A stretch of DNA of 26,884 nt from an uncultured Bacteroides sp. (GTDB taxonomy: Bacteria; Bacteroidota; Bacteroidia; Bacteroidales; Bacteroidaceae): positions 1 to 26,884 of the forward strand of contig CAAEFE010000059.1 in the NCBI GenBank assembly GCA_900755095.1, read 5' to 3'. The notes under the pieces are model-generated. The model was not told the origin of the DNA, ran no database searches, and worked only from the letters and a program-made list of their open reading frames with translations. Made by a program: the position numbers and the translations under genes. Below, one piece after another: positions 1 through 9,500 of this stretch (positions within the stretch are counted from its first letter, which is position 1; the number at the start of each line of letters is the position of its first letter).

Positions 1-319
1 AATAACAAAAGTAAACCTATTTAGATATTAAAGTATATTGAGTAAACTAATTCAGTTATAACAAACGAAGTTGTCAACTAAAACCAGTACACATCATTCG
101 TCGGTGAGAAACTAAAGTTTCATCGGTGAGAAACTGTGGTTTCATGAGTGAGAAACTTTAGTTCCAGCAGCTTGAAACTCTAGTTTCGGCAGCTTGAAAC
201 TTTAGTTCCAAAGGCATGAGAACTCTTGTTTCATACAGTGAAACGATTGGTTCCAAAGCATGGAACTATCGGTTTCACCGTATGAAGCAGTTATCTTATA
301 AGTAAAGATGGAGTAGAGA
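1..319. other. Gene-free region left of the GH125 gene
   Basis: No credible reading frame is present. Positions 1-100 are AT-rich with nothing recognisable. Positions 101-288 hold a 22-bp-period palindromic array, listed separately. Positions 289-319 lead to the GH125 stop codon. Because the GH125 gene reads leftward, this whole stretch is its 3' flank, so the array could be transcribed as part of the 3' untranslated end of the mannan operon. Confidence 0.7.
101..288. repeat. Array 1: tandem 22-bp palindromic units
   Basis: Eight inverted repeats start at 117, 139, 161, 183, 205, 228, 250 and 272, so the period is 22 bp with one 23-bp step; a partial right half lies at 101-116. Each unit has the form GTTYC(A), a 5-8 base variable loop, then (T)GAAAC-like right arm, followed by a few bases before the next unit. 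The arms co-vary: the unit at 228-244 pairs GTTTCA with TGAAAC, and the unit at 250-266 pairs GTTCCA with TGGAAC. The gaps between units are also nearly palindromic (GAAACTAAAGTTTC at 109-122). There is no conserved long repeat or unique spacer as in CRISPR. Function is unknown. Confidence 0.9.
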
Positions 320-1765
320 CTACTGAATGCTATTCAGTAAGTCTGCCTTTCCTTCATTGACCAGTTTGAGGATCAGCTCTCCGAACAACGTATTCTGCCA
401 TGCAAACCATGCACGGGTAAAGTTTTTCGGGTCGTTTTTGTTGAATGATTCGTGTATGAAGCCGGTACCTGCATCCGTATCCATCAGCATTTTGATGCAA
501 GTTTTGATTTCTGCGTCATTCTGGCTGGTGAAGGCTTTCATCATGATACTCATGGGCCATATCATGTCATATCCGATGTGCGGACCGCCGATACCTTCTC
601 CGGCACTGCCTTTGAAGAAGTAAGGATTGTCTTCGCTCCATACAAACTTGCGGGTATTCTGATAAATCGGATCAGTCACTTTGACGTCGCCCAGATAAGG
701 CAAAGCGATGAGACTCGGCACGTTGGCATCGTCCATCAGTAGCTGATTGCCGAAGCCGTCTACCTCGAAAGCATAAATCTTACCGTATTTCGGATGGTTG
801 CAGACAGCATATTTCTTTAATGCTTTTTCTACTTCATCCGCCAGTGCGGTACATTCTTTGGCCAGCGCCGGTTTCTTGTTCACGGTGTTCAGAATTTCGG
901 CAGCTTTGCGCAAGGAAGTGACGGCGAAGAAGTTGGAAGGAACGAGGAACTGGAAAGTCGTAGCGTCATCCGAAGGGCGGAAAGCGGAAGCAATCAGTCC
1001 GACAGGTTTCACCGGATTGCCCCAGCCATCATTGGTCATGGTGTCGAGTGCGCGTTCGGTCTTACGCTGGAATCTGTACGGACCTTTCGCGTCGTCCTTA
1101 CGCTGCTGTTCCTTGAAAGTCTTCAGCACATTTGCGATGGCTTGCAGCCATTCGTCGGAGAATACGCTGGCATCGCCCGTTGTTTTCCAGTAATGGTATG
1201 CCAGGCGGATCGGGTAGCAGAGAGAGTCGATTTCCCATTTGCGTTCGTGAAGTTCCGGTTTCATGTCCGTCAGGTCGCTCATCCATTCGCCTCCTTCGGA
1301 GTTCATGTTGAAGGCGTTGGCGTACGGGTCGATATTGATACATTTAAACTGGCGGTTGATGACTCCTGCCAGCATCTTTTTCAGTTCGGGGTCTTTATTG
1401 GCAAGCTGCACATACGGCCATACCTGCGCACCGGAGTCGCGGAGCCACATGGCGTGGATGTCTCCGGTGTATACAAAAGTGTCCTCTTTTCCGTCGAAGT
1501 GAACGGTAGTGTCCAGTGTGTTCGGGAAGCAGTTCTCGAACATCCATGCCAGTTTCGCATTGGTCAGTAGTTGCTTGATGTGGTCAATCTGCCGTTCCAC
1601 TTCCTGCGATACGAATAAGCGCTTGGAGGCTTCGGGGCGGTTGGTCTGGTAATTATTGACCCGGGTATTGTCTTGCTGGGTCACAAATTCGCGGTTTTCC
1701 ATTGCTTGCACGCCGGCAGCGCCCGAAAGTGCTGCGCAGAGGCAAAGTGTTTTGGTTATATTCAT
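320..1765 (-). CDS. GH125 exo-alpha-1,6-mannosidase, periplasmic
   Basis: A 481-residue glycoside hydrolase of family 125. The family removes non-reducing-end alpha-1,6-linked mannose, here the debranched mannan backbone, by an inverting mechanism. A signal peptide (hydrophobic 5-21, cleavage near VQA-ME) with no lipobox suggests a soluble periplasmic enzyme. Family hallmarks are the TGDIHAMWLRDSGAQ block at 100-114, RPSDDATTF at 263-271, where an Asp is the likely general acid, and GFIHESFN at 435-442, where Glu439 is the likely base. The length is normal for the family. It is the last gene of the leftward set, 44 bp after the GH76 gene. The order matches BT_3781 of B. theta. The stop codon lies inside a hairpin and array 1 begins about 30 bp beyond. 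Confidence 0.93.
   Translation of the reverse strand: MNITKTLCLCAALSGAAGVQAMENREFVTQQDNTRVNNYQTNRPEASKRLFVSQEVERQIDHIKQLLTNAKLAWMFENCFPNTLDTTVHFDGKEDTFVYTGDIHAMWLRDSGAQVWPYVQLANKDPELKKMLAGVINRQFKCINIDPYANAFNMNSEGGEWMSDLTDMKPELHERKWEIDSLCYPIRLAYHYWKTTGDASVFSDEWLQAIANVLKTFKEQQRKDDAKGPYRFQRKTERALDTMTNDGWGNPVKPVGLIASAFRPSDDATTFQFLVPSNFFAVTSLRKAAEILNTVNKKPALAKECTALADEVEKALKKYAVCNHPKYGKIYAFEVDGFGNQLLMDDANVPSLIALPYLGDVKVTDPIYQNTRKFVWSEDNPYFFKGSAGEGIGGPHIGYDMIWPMSIMMKAFTSQNDAEIKTCIKMLMDTDAGTGFIHESFNKNDPKNFTRAWFAWQNTLFGELILKLVNEGKADLLNSIQ
321..339. repeat. Perfect inverted repeat overlapping the GH125 stop codon
   Basis: TACTGAAT (321-328) and ATTCAGTA (332-339) are perfect 8-base arms around a 3-base loop. 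The GH125 stop codon (320-322) overlaps the outer end of the stem, so the last five codons form the hairpin. On the leftward transcript the hairpin is not followed by a clear T-run, so an ordinary intrinsic terminator is only weakly supported; it may protect the 3' end instead. Confidence 0.55.
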
Positions 1766-1809
1766 GGTAATTGTTTTTTTAATTCATGTAAGGGTTAATA
1801 ATCAATGTT

Positions 1810-2985
<1,176 letters not shown>

Positions 2986-3007
2986 TTATTTAATGAAGTA
3001 TTCGGGG

Positions 3008-3955
3008 TTATTTTTGCTGACGTTGGTCAAACACCAATTCCACTTTTACAGGGAAATGGTCGGATGGCGTACGTGCTTCATAAGCCTTAATGGTGATCTC
3101 TTCCGGACAATCTCTCACGTCCTCCTTTTTACTGTTTTCCCGTACACTCCGATAGGTATCTGTCAGCACACCGTATCTCTTGACGTGGAAAGAAGGTGAA
3201 ACGAAGATATGGTCGATGCGGCTTTCGGTAAAACTGTTCGGATCGAAGTTGTTGAAAGTTCCGTTGAGCGCATATCGGTAGTCGCACTTCTCGTAAGAAT
3301 CGCAGAGGACGCCTTTGCTGACAAATGCGTCGTAGGACTGGTGGGTCTGGTCGACGTTGAAGTCTCCCGTCAGGATAGCCGGCAGATTCTTGCCTCTTCC
3401 CAGTTCTTTCATCTTTTCCTGTACGAGGAAAGCGCTCTCCACACGGGCTTTCTTGCCGATGTGGTCCATGTGGAGATTGAAGAACAGAAACTCGAAACCG
3501 GTATCTTTGCATTTGAAGTGACCCCAGCTGCAAATACGAGGCAATACGGCATCCCAGCCTTTGCTCGGCATGTCCGGAGTTTCCGACAGCCAGAAATCTC
3601 CTTTCTCTACGATGTCGAATTTGTCGGTGCGGTAGAAGATAGCGGAGTGTTCGCCTTTGTCTTTACCGTCGTCGCGCCCTACACCGATATAGTCATAGCC
3701 GGGAAGGGCTTCTTTCATGTCTTTCAGTTGGTGAAGGAAGCATTCCTGTGTGCCGAAAATATCGAAATCGTGATATTGCACGATCTGGGCAATCACCGGA
3801 TAACGCTGTCCCCATCCGTCTCCACGGGCGGAGTCGGAACCGTTGGCATTTCTCAGGTTGTAGGAGGCAACGGTGAGCGAAGTAGGCTGATAGCTCTGGC
3901 AGTTGCAGAAGACTATCGCTGCAAGAACGATAAATAAAAGGTTTCTTAGTTTCAT
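3008..3955 (-). CDS. Endonuclease/exonuclease/phosphatase-fold lipoprotein
   Basis: A 315-residue protein with the metal-dependent phosphoesterase fold of the DNase I/sphingomyelinase/inositol phosphatase group. Motifs in order: Asn33 in SYNLRN, metal-binding Glu71 in GTQEC, His162 in FNLHMDH, GDFNVD with Asp198 and Asn200, RIDHIF with Asp248, and SDH at 298-300. All catalytic residues of the fold are present. The signal peptide ends in a probable lipobox with Cys19, followed by QSYQ with no acidic run, so it is more likely periplasmic-facing than surface-exposed. Placed between mannanases, it plausibly removes phosphate from mannosyl-phosphate decorations of yeast mannan. From memory, the equivalent BT_3783 was described as a mannose-phosphate phosphatase. 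The substrate is inferred from context. Confidence 0.87.
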   Translation of the reverse strand: MKLRNLLFIVLAAIVFCNCQSYQPTSLTVASYNLRNANGSDSARGDGWGQRYPVIAQIVQYHDFDIFGTQECFLHQLKDMKEALPGYDYIGVGRDDGKDKGEHSAIFYRTDKFDIVEKGDFWLSETPDMPSKGWDAVLPRICSWGHFKCKDTGFEFLFFNLHMDHIGKKARVESAFLVQEKMKELGRGKNLPAILTGDFNVDQTHQSYDAFVSKGVLCDSYEKCDYRYALNGTFNNFDPNSFTESRIDHIFVSPSFHVKRYGVLTDTYRSVRENSKKEDVRDCPEEITIKAYEARTPSDHFPVKVELVFDQRQQK

Positions 3956-4013
3956 GTTTTCTTTAGTTTGTTTGGATTAGATCATTCATTAAAGCATTCA
4001 AAAGTACGACATT

Positions 4014-6296
4014 TTATTCAAATGAAAGGGAATACGGAATATCTTTTTCAGTCGTTCCCCGCTGTTTGTTCGGCGTAGGACTCATCTGATACTGGATATT
4101 CGCTCCTTTCAGTAATTGGTCGTGCGTCAGATAATTGCGGGTGAATACCTTGCCATTTACCTTCATATCCTTCACATAACGGTTGTCGGTGTTATTGTTG
4201 TTCGCTTTTATTGTGACGGTTTTTCCATTTTCCAGATGCAGCTTGGCTGATTTGAAAAGGGGAGTTCCCAGAATGTACTGATCTGTTCCCGGACAAACGG
4301 GGTAGAATCCTAAAGCCGAGAAGACATACCAGGCAGAAGTCTGACCGTTGTCTTCGTCACCGCAATATCCGTCGGGGCCTGCCGTGTAGAGCTTGTCCAT
4401 GATTTCACGAACCCAGTGCTGGGCCTTCCAAGGTTCTCCCGAATAGTTGTAAAGATAAACCATGTGCTGGATAGGCTGGTTGCCGTGAGCGTACTGTCCC
4501 ATGTTCATTACCTGCATTTCACGCATTTCGTGGATCATGCCACGGCTTTCCATACCCTGTTTGCCCGGAATGACAAAGACGGAATCCATCATGTTGTTGA
4601 ACTCTTTCTTGCCTCCCATTAGGTCTATCAGCCCTTGCGGATCATGGAATACGCAGAAACTCCAGTGCCAGCTGTTGCCTTCGCAGAACTCGCCGCTCCA
4701 GTCTACTGCATCAAATTTGGGGTTGAACACACCTTTGTCGTCTTTGCCCACCATCAGTTTGCGTTTCGGGTGGTAGACGTTCTTGTAGTTCAGTGCACGT
4801 TGTTTGAAGATGTCGATTTCGCTTGCCGGTTTGCCCAGTTTCTTGCCTAGCGTGTAGATGGTCCAGTCGTTGTACGCATATTCCAGCGTGCGTGCAACAT
4901 TCTGTCCTATACCGATATTGTTGGGGACATAACCCAGTTTGTTGTAGGCGTCGTATGCAAGGCGGCCCGAAGCTGTGCCGCGGAGATGGGCGTTTGCGTC
5001 ATGTTTCAATGCTTCCCAAAGTGTTTCGATGTCATATCCGCGCAGTCCTTTGATATAAGCGTCGGCTACTACGGAAGCAGAGTTGTTGCCGACCATACAG
5101 TCACGGTGTCCGGGACTTGCCCATTCCGGAAGGAATCCGCTTTCAAGGTACGCATTGACCAGTCCTTCCTGCATCTTCTGATTCATGGACGGATACATCA
5201 GGTTCAGGAATGGGAACAGACAGCGGAACGTATCCCAGAAGCCGGTATCCGTAAACATATACCCCGGCAGCACTTTTCCGTTGTAAGGGCTGTAGTGTAC
5301 GACCTGTCCTTTGGCGTCTATTTCATAAAAACTGCGTGGGAACAGCATCGAACGATAGAGGCAGGAATAGAAAGTGCGCAGATTGTCGATATTATCGTCT
5401 TCCACATCTACTTTGCTCATTTCACGGTTCCAGATGTCTTTTCCTTTAGTGACCAGCTGGTCGAAACTATCCTTGCCCAGTTCTTTGAGATTCAGTTCCG
5501 CCTGCTCATAACTGATAAAAGAAGAAGCGACACGTGCGTGAACGATCTCCCCTTTCTGGGTAGCGAATCCGATGATCGCTCCGGTATGGTTGCCCTGAAC
5601 TTCTGTTTCGTTCGGGAGAATGTTGTTCTCTTTCACGCCGGAAGTAAAGGTAAACGGTTTGTCGAACTGGATGACAAAGTAATTCTTGAAGTTCTCCGGC
5701 ACTCCGCCGCTGTTCTTGGTAGAATAACCGATGATCTTGTTTTCTTCCGGAATCACCTTTACATAAGAGCCTTTGTCGAATGCGTCGATAACGACATAAG
5801 CGTTCTTGGTTTCCGGATACGTGAAACGGAACATAACGGCACGCTCCGTCGGAACGAGTTCCGTGGTAACGTCGTGGTCTGCGAGATACACCTTATAATA
5901 ATAAGGTTTGGCAATCTCCGCTTTGTGCGAGAACCAGCTGGCGCGTTGGTCCTGGTCGAATACCAGTCCGCCTGTGATCGGCATGATGGAGAACTGACCG
6001 TAGTCGTTCATCCACGGGCTGGGTTGATGTGTTTGTTTGAAGCCCCGGATTTTGTCGGCATTGTAGGTATATGCCCAACCGTCGCCCATTTTACCGGTTT
6101 GCGGTGTCCAGAAGTTCATTCCCCACGGCAGTGCCGTAGCCGGATAGGTATTTCCGGTCGATAACTCAAACTTGGACTGCGTTCCTACCAGCGTGCTGAC
6201 ATAGTCTACCGGATTCTTGACGGCAGAAATTTGCATGCTGTACAACACCGCACCTCCAATAAATAACAGGTGTTTAAATGAAAAATGTGTTTTCAT
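4014..6296 (-). CDS. GH92 calcium-dependent exo-alpha-mannosidase
   Basis: A 760-residue GH92 enzyme. These inverting, calcium-dependent exo-mannosidases remove alpha-1,2-, alpha-1,3- or other side-chain mannose. The start is taken at the ATG at 6296; a TTG two codons upstream is possible but unneeded. Residue numbers are from the ATG. A signal peptide covers about 1-24. The N-terminal beta-sandwich has LVGTQSKFELSTGNTYPA near 36-53. The catalytic (alpha/alpha)6 part carries GFWDTFRCLFP (352-362), FCEGNSWHWSF with Glu539 as likely general acid, HGNQP (604-608) and GDEDNGQTSAWYVFSALGFYP (646-666), which holds the usual base and calcium ligands. Glu at 539 is the ordinary type, not the Gln described in mannose-1-phosphate-uncapping relatives. 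It is the first gene of the leftward set. Linkage specificity cannot be read here. Confidence 0.92.
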   Translation of the reverse strand: MKTHFSFKHLLFIGGAVLYSMQISAVKNPVDYVSTLVGTQSKFELSTGNTYPATALPWGMNFWTPQTGKMGDGWAYTYNADKIRGFKQTHQPSPWMNDYGQFSIMPITGGLVFDQDQRASWFSHKAEIAKPYYYKVYLADHDVTTELVPTERAVMFRFTYPETKNAYVVIDAFDKGSYVKVIPEENKIIGYSTKNSGGVPENFKNYFVIQFDKPFTFTSGVKENNILPNETEVQGNHTGAIIGFATQKGEIVHARVASSFISYEQAELNLKELGKDSFDQLVTKGKDIWNREMSKVDVEDDNIDNLRTFYSCLYRSMLFPRSFYEIDAKGQVVHYSPYNGKVLPGYMFTDTGFWDTFRCLFPFLNLMYPSMNQKMQEGLVNAYLESGFLPEWASPGHRDCMVGNNSASVVADAYIKGLRGYDIETLWEALKHDANAHLRGTASGRLAYDAYNKLGYVPNNIGIGQNVARTLEYAYNDWTIYTLGKKLGKPASEIDIFKQRALNYKNVYHPKRKLMVGKDDKGVFNPKFDAVDWSGEFCEGNSWHWSFCVFHDPQGLIDLMGGKKEFNNMMDSVFVIPGKQGMESRGMIHEMREMQVMNMGQYAHGNQPIQHMVYLYNYSGEPWKAQHWVREIMDKLYTAGPDGYCGDEDNGQTSAWYVFSALGFYPVCPGTDQYILGTPLFKSAKLHLENGKTVTIKANNNNTDNRYVKDMKVNGKVFTRNYLTHDQLLKGANIQYQMSPTPNKQRGTTEKDIPYSLSFE

Positions 6297-6438
6297 GAAC
6301 AAATGAATTTATGAATAAAATTAGTTTCTGTGACGAAAATAGAGAGAAAAGGAATGCCGCTACCGGAAGTCGAAATACTAAATCGCCCTGTGGCGCTATA
6401 ATTAACCAAACTGGCACGCATTCTTACATATATTCTGC

Positions 6439-6449
6439 GCCAAAAAAGT
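6439..6449 (+). promoter_or_regulatory. Candidate regulator site GCCAAAAAAGT
   Basis: The 11-mer is identical to 10662-10672 and one base different from 10776-10786, and all three copies are in the regulatory regions of the two mannan transcription units. Placement suggests an operator for the HTCS protein encoded between them. This is inference from repetition and position only; poly-A runs make chance similarity easier. Confidence 0.45.
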
Positions 6450-6468
6450 GCTGGAAAGTTTTTTTGTT

Positions 6469-6476
6469 TACCTTTG
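6469..6476 (+). promoter_or_regulatory. Putative -7 box of the HTCS gene
   Basis: TACCTTTG fits TAnnTTTG exactly and lies 29 bases before the sensor ATG. There is no matching TTTG about 20 bases upstream; instead the GCCAAAAAAGT motif occupies that area, which would suit a weak or regulated promoter. Confidence 0.45.
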
Positions 6477-6505
6477 TCATATTGCAAATCTAAGGATTCT
6501 ATGCC

Positions 6506-9500
6506 ATGAAAAAACATTGTATTTTACTTTTCTTCTACTGTCTTAATCTGCTGATGAATACAGCCGGCGCCTATAATTTGAAGCAGGTTGCCGACAAAGA
6601 ATATATGTCCAACAGCTCTATTACTTCTCTGTGCCAGGACGACAAAGGACTGATGTGGATCGGCACTTGTGACGGACTCAATATCTATGACGGTCAGGAG
6701 ATCGAAGAGTTTAAGACCCGTGACAAGGAGGATTACTTATCCGGCAATCAAATTGATAATATTATCTATACAGGTAACGATACTTATTGGTTTCAGACCT
6801 ATTATAGCCTGATTCGTCTGGACCGTAAAACGAACTCCATAACACGCTTTAATGAGTTTCAGAAACTCTTCTTGATGAATAAGGATAATCATGGCACCTT
6901 GTTTATCATTAAAGACACCAACTGCATCTATTATTTTCATAAGAAGGAAGGCATCTTTAAGAAAATCAATGTGACCGGTATCCCGATATCGGATGTCATT
7001 ACTTTCTTCTTTGATAAAAATAACCGTATGTGGGTGATGATGAAAGGGTATAACCGGTGTTATGACCTGCAACAGGACCCTCTGACGGAGAATATCACTT
7101 TAGTATCGCAGAAAAGCGGTTTGGATCATCACACGCCATTGATTTGTAGCTTTTACGATGACGCCGCCGTTTACTATGTGGATAAAGAATACAATCTCTA
7201 TGCCTTTCATATTGAGAGTAAAAAGAATGAATTTATAGCTAACCTGGGAGCGAACATACAGGCGCATGACAAGATTTCCTCCATTGTTAAATATCATGAT
7301 AGCTTTTTTGTCGGCTTAATGATGGACGGTGTTCTGACGTTGGAAAAACAAAAGGGCAGCGGTGAATATCAGATTCAGACCTTACCTATAAATAGCGGAA
7401 CATTCAGCCTGATAAAAGACCGCTTTCAGGATGTTGTCTGGATTGGTACGGATGGGCAGGGCGTTTATCTTTACTCAAATCCTCTTTATTCTATAAAATC
7501 GGTGGTACTGAATAACTATACCGAAAAGATAGAACGGCCCGTGCGTGCTTTGCTGCTTGACAAGGAGCGTACTTTTTGGATCGGTACCAAAGGGAATGGA
7601 ATACTTAAAATTTTTGATTATGAGGTACAAAAGAATATCTCGGACTGCCGCTCGGAGATACTGACAACATCGAACAGCGGTTTAGGCAGTAATGCGGTCT
7701 ACTGTATCAGAGAAAGTAACCGTAACTTGCTATGGATCGGTGATGAAGAAGGACTGAACTTTTATTCGTATCGCGAACGCCGTATCAAGAAACTTCCTCT
7801 CTGGATTGATAATGAGGAGTTCAAATACATACATGATATTTATGAAACGGAGGACTCGGAATTGTGGCTGGCCAGTGTGGGGATGGGAGTAGTCAGAGCG
7901 CGTATCGGAGGTACACCGGATCATCCGGTTCTTGAAAAGTTACAACGATATGTGGTCAATGGCGGAGAATTCGGCTCTAATTACTTCTTTACGATCTGCA
8001 AGGGGGACAGTCTGAACCTGTTGTTCGGCAATATGGGATACGGGGTATACCGCTTCAATGAAACGATCAACGGATTGGAACCGCTGACCACTCATAAGTA
8101 TGAGAATATGAACTTGAACAAGGTAGTACCTATTATAAAAGATGATGCAGACAATTATTTGATCGGTACTACTTATGGAGTCATTAAGTATGCCTCAGAA
8201 AACTCTTATCAACTGTTTAATGCGAAAGACGGTTTTCTGAACAGTACTATCCATGCCATTCTGAGGCATTCGTCCGATAACTTCTGGCTGAGTACGAATC
8301 AGGGATTGATTAATTTTGATACCAAAAGAAATGTATTCCGCTCTTACGGCTTTGGCGACGGGCTTAAAGTCGTCGAATTTAGTGACGGAGCTTCCTACAG
8401 AGACCCGCAAACGGGTATACTGTTTTTTGGAGGAATCAACGGCTTTGTAGCTATTCAGGCAGACGGACGTCCCGAACAGCTTTATATGCCTCCCATCTAC
8501 TTTGACAAACTCTCTATCTTTGGAGAACAATACAATCTTGGAGAGTTTATCACCCGTAAAAAAGAGAATGAAGTACTGAATTTGAAATACGACCAGAACT
8601 TCTTTGCCGTTTCATTCACCTCTGTCGATTATCTGAACGGAAATAACTGCACCTATTCTTATAAACTGAAAGGATTGAGTGACCAGTGGATTAATAATGG
8701 TAAAGAAAGTTCTGTCTCTTTCACGAACATGGCTCCCGGTGAGTATACGTTATTGGTGAAGTACTACAATAGTGTATTCGATAAAGAAAGTGAAGTCTAT
8801 TCTTTGTTGATACGGATCGGTGACCCGTGGTACGCCTCTTGGTGGGCGTATCTCATTTATTCTTTATGTCTGCTTATGATAGCCGCCATGCTGGTACGTT
8901 CATTCATTCTCCGCACCAAACGGAAAAAGCAGGAACTGCTGAATGAAATAGAGAAACGCCATCAAAAGAATGTATTTGAGTCGAAACTTCGTTTCTTCAC
9001 TAATATAGCTCACGAGTTCTGTACCCCGTTGACTCTTATCTACGGTCCTTGCGGACGTATCCTTTCATCAAAAGGACTCAGTAAATTCGTAGTCGATTAT
9101 GTTCAGATGATTCAGACGAACGCGGAACGTTTGAATAACCTGATTCACGAACTGATCGAATTCCGCCGTATCGAAACCGGAAACCGGGAAGTGAGGATCG
9201 AAGCCCTGAATGTATCTTCCTTAATGAAAAATACGGCAAAAACCTTTGTCGATATGGCTAAATCCCGGAATATCACGTTCCTGAGCAAGATACCCGAGCA
9301 AGTTTCCTGGAACTCAGACAAAGGTTTTCTGAATACTATTATTATCAATCTGATATCCAATGCCTTCAAGTATACTCCGGATGGGAAAAGTATCAAAATA
9401 GAAGTGGATACCAACGATGAAAACCTGCTGGTTCTCCGGGTTGCCAATGAGGGAAGTACGATTAAAGAAGAAGACTTTCAATATGTTTTCAACCGTTATG

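Larger units (their letters stand above)
6297..6505. promoter_or_regulatory. Divergent regulatory region, GH92 operon / HTCS
   Basis: These 209 bp must hold the leftward promoter for the GH92-to-GH125 set and the rightward promoter for the sensor gene. On the plus strand TACCTTTG (6469-6476) matches the Bacteroides -7 consensus TAnnTTTG, without a good TTTG at -33. The motif GCCAAAAAAGT (6439-6449) recurs upstream of the SusC operon. A purine stretch TAAGGA (6491-6496) lies 9 bases before the sensor ATG. No convincing leftward -7 box was found. Confidence 0.6.

Noticed and set aside
101..288. CRISPR array
   Set aside because: Units are only 22 bp, the palindromic arms themselves vary between units and loops are 5-8 bases. 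There are no 25-40 base unique spacers and no cas genes nearby.
4986..6164. 392-codon open frame on the plus strand opposite the GH92 gene
   Set aside because: It is entirely antisense to a gene with clear family motifs. The product has no recognisable domain and looks like a shadow frame.
6297..6302. TTG start two codons upstream of the GH92 ATG
   Set aside because: It adds only two residues before a normal signal peptide that begins at the ATG at 6296.
6485..6492. CAAATCTA as a leftward -7 box for the GH92 operon
   Set aside because: It reads TAGATTTG on the minus strand and fits the consensus, but it overlaps the sensor gene's ribosome-binding area, and a -33 element would fall inside the sensor coding sequence, where none is seen.
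6293..6517. Short frames in the GH92/HTCS gap (74 codons leftward, 60 codons rightward at 6311-6493)
   Set aside because: They overlap the ends of both real genes or fill the promoter region, show no signal peptide or domain, and have no start-site support.
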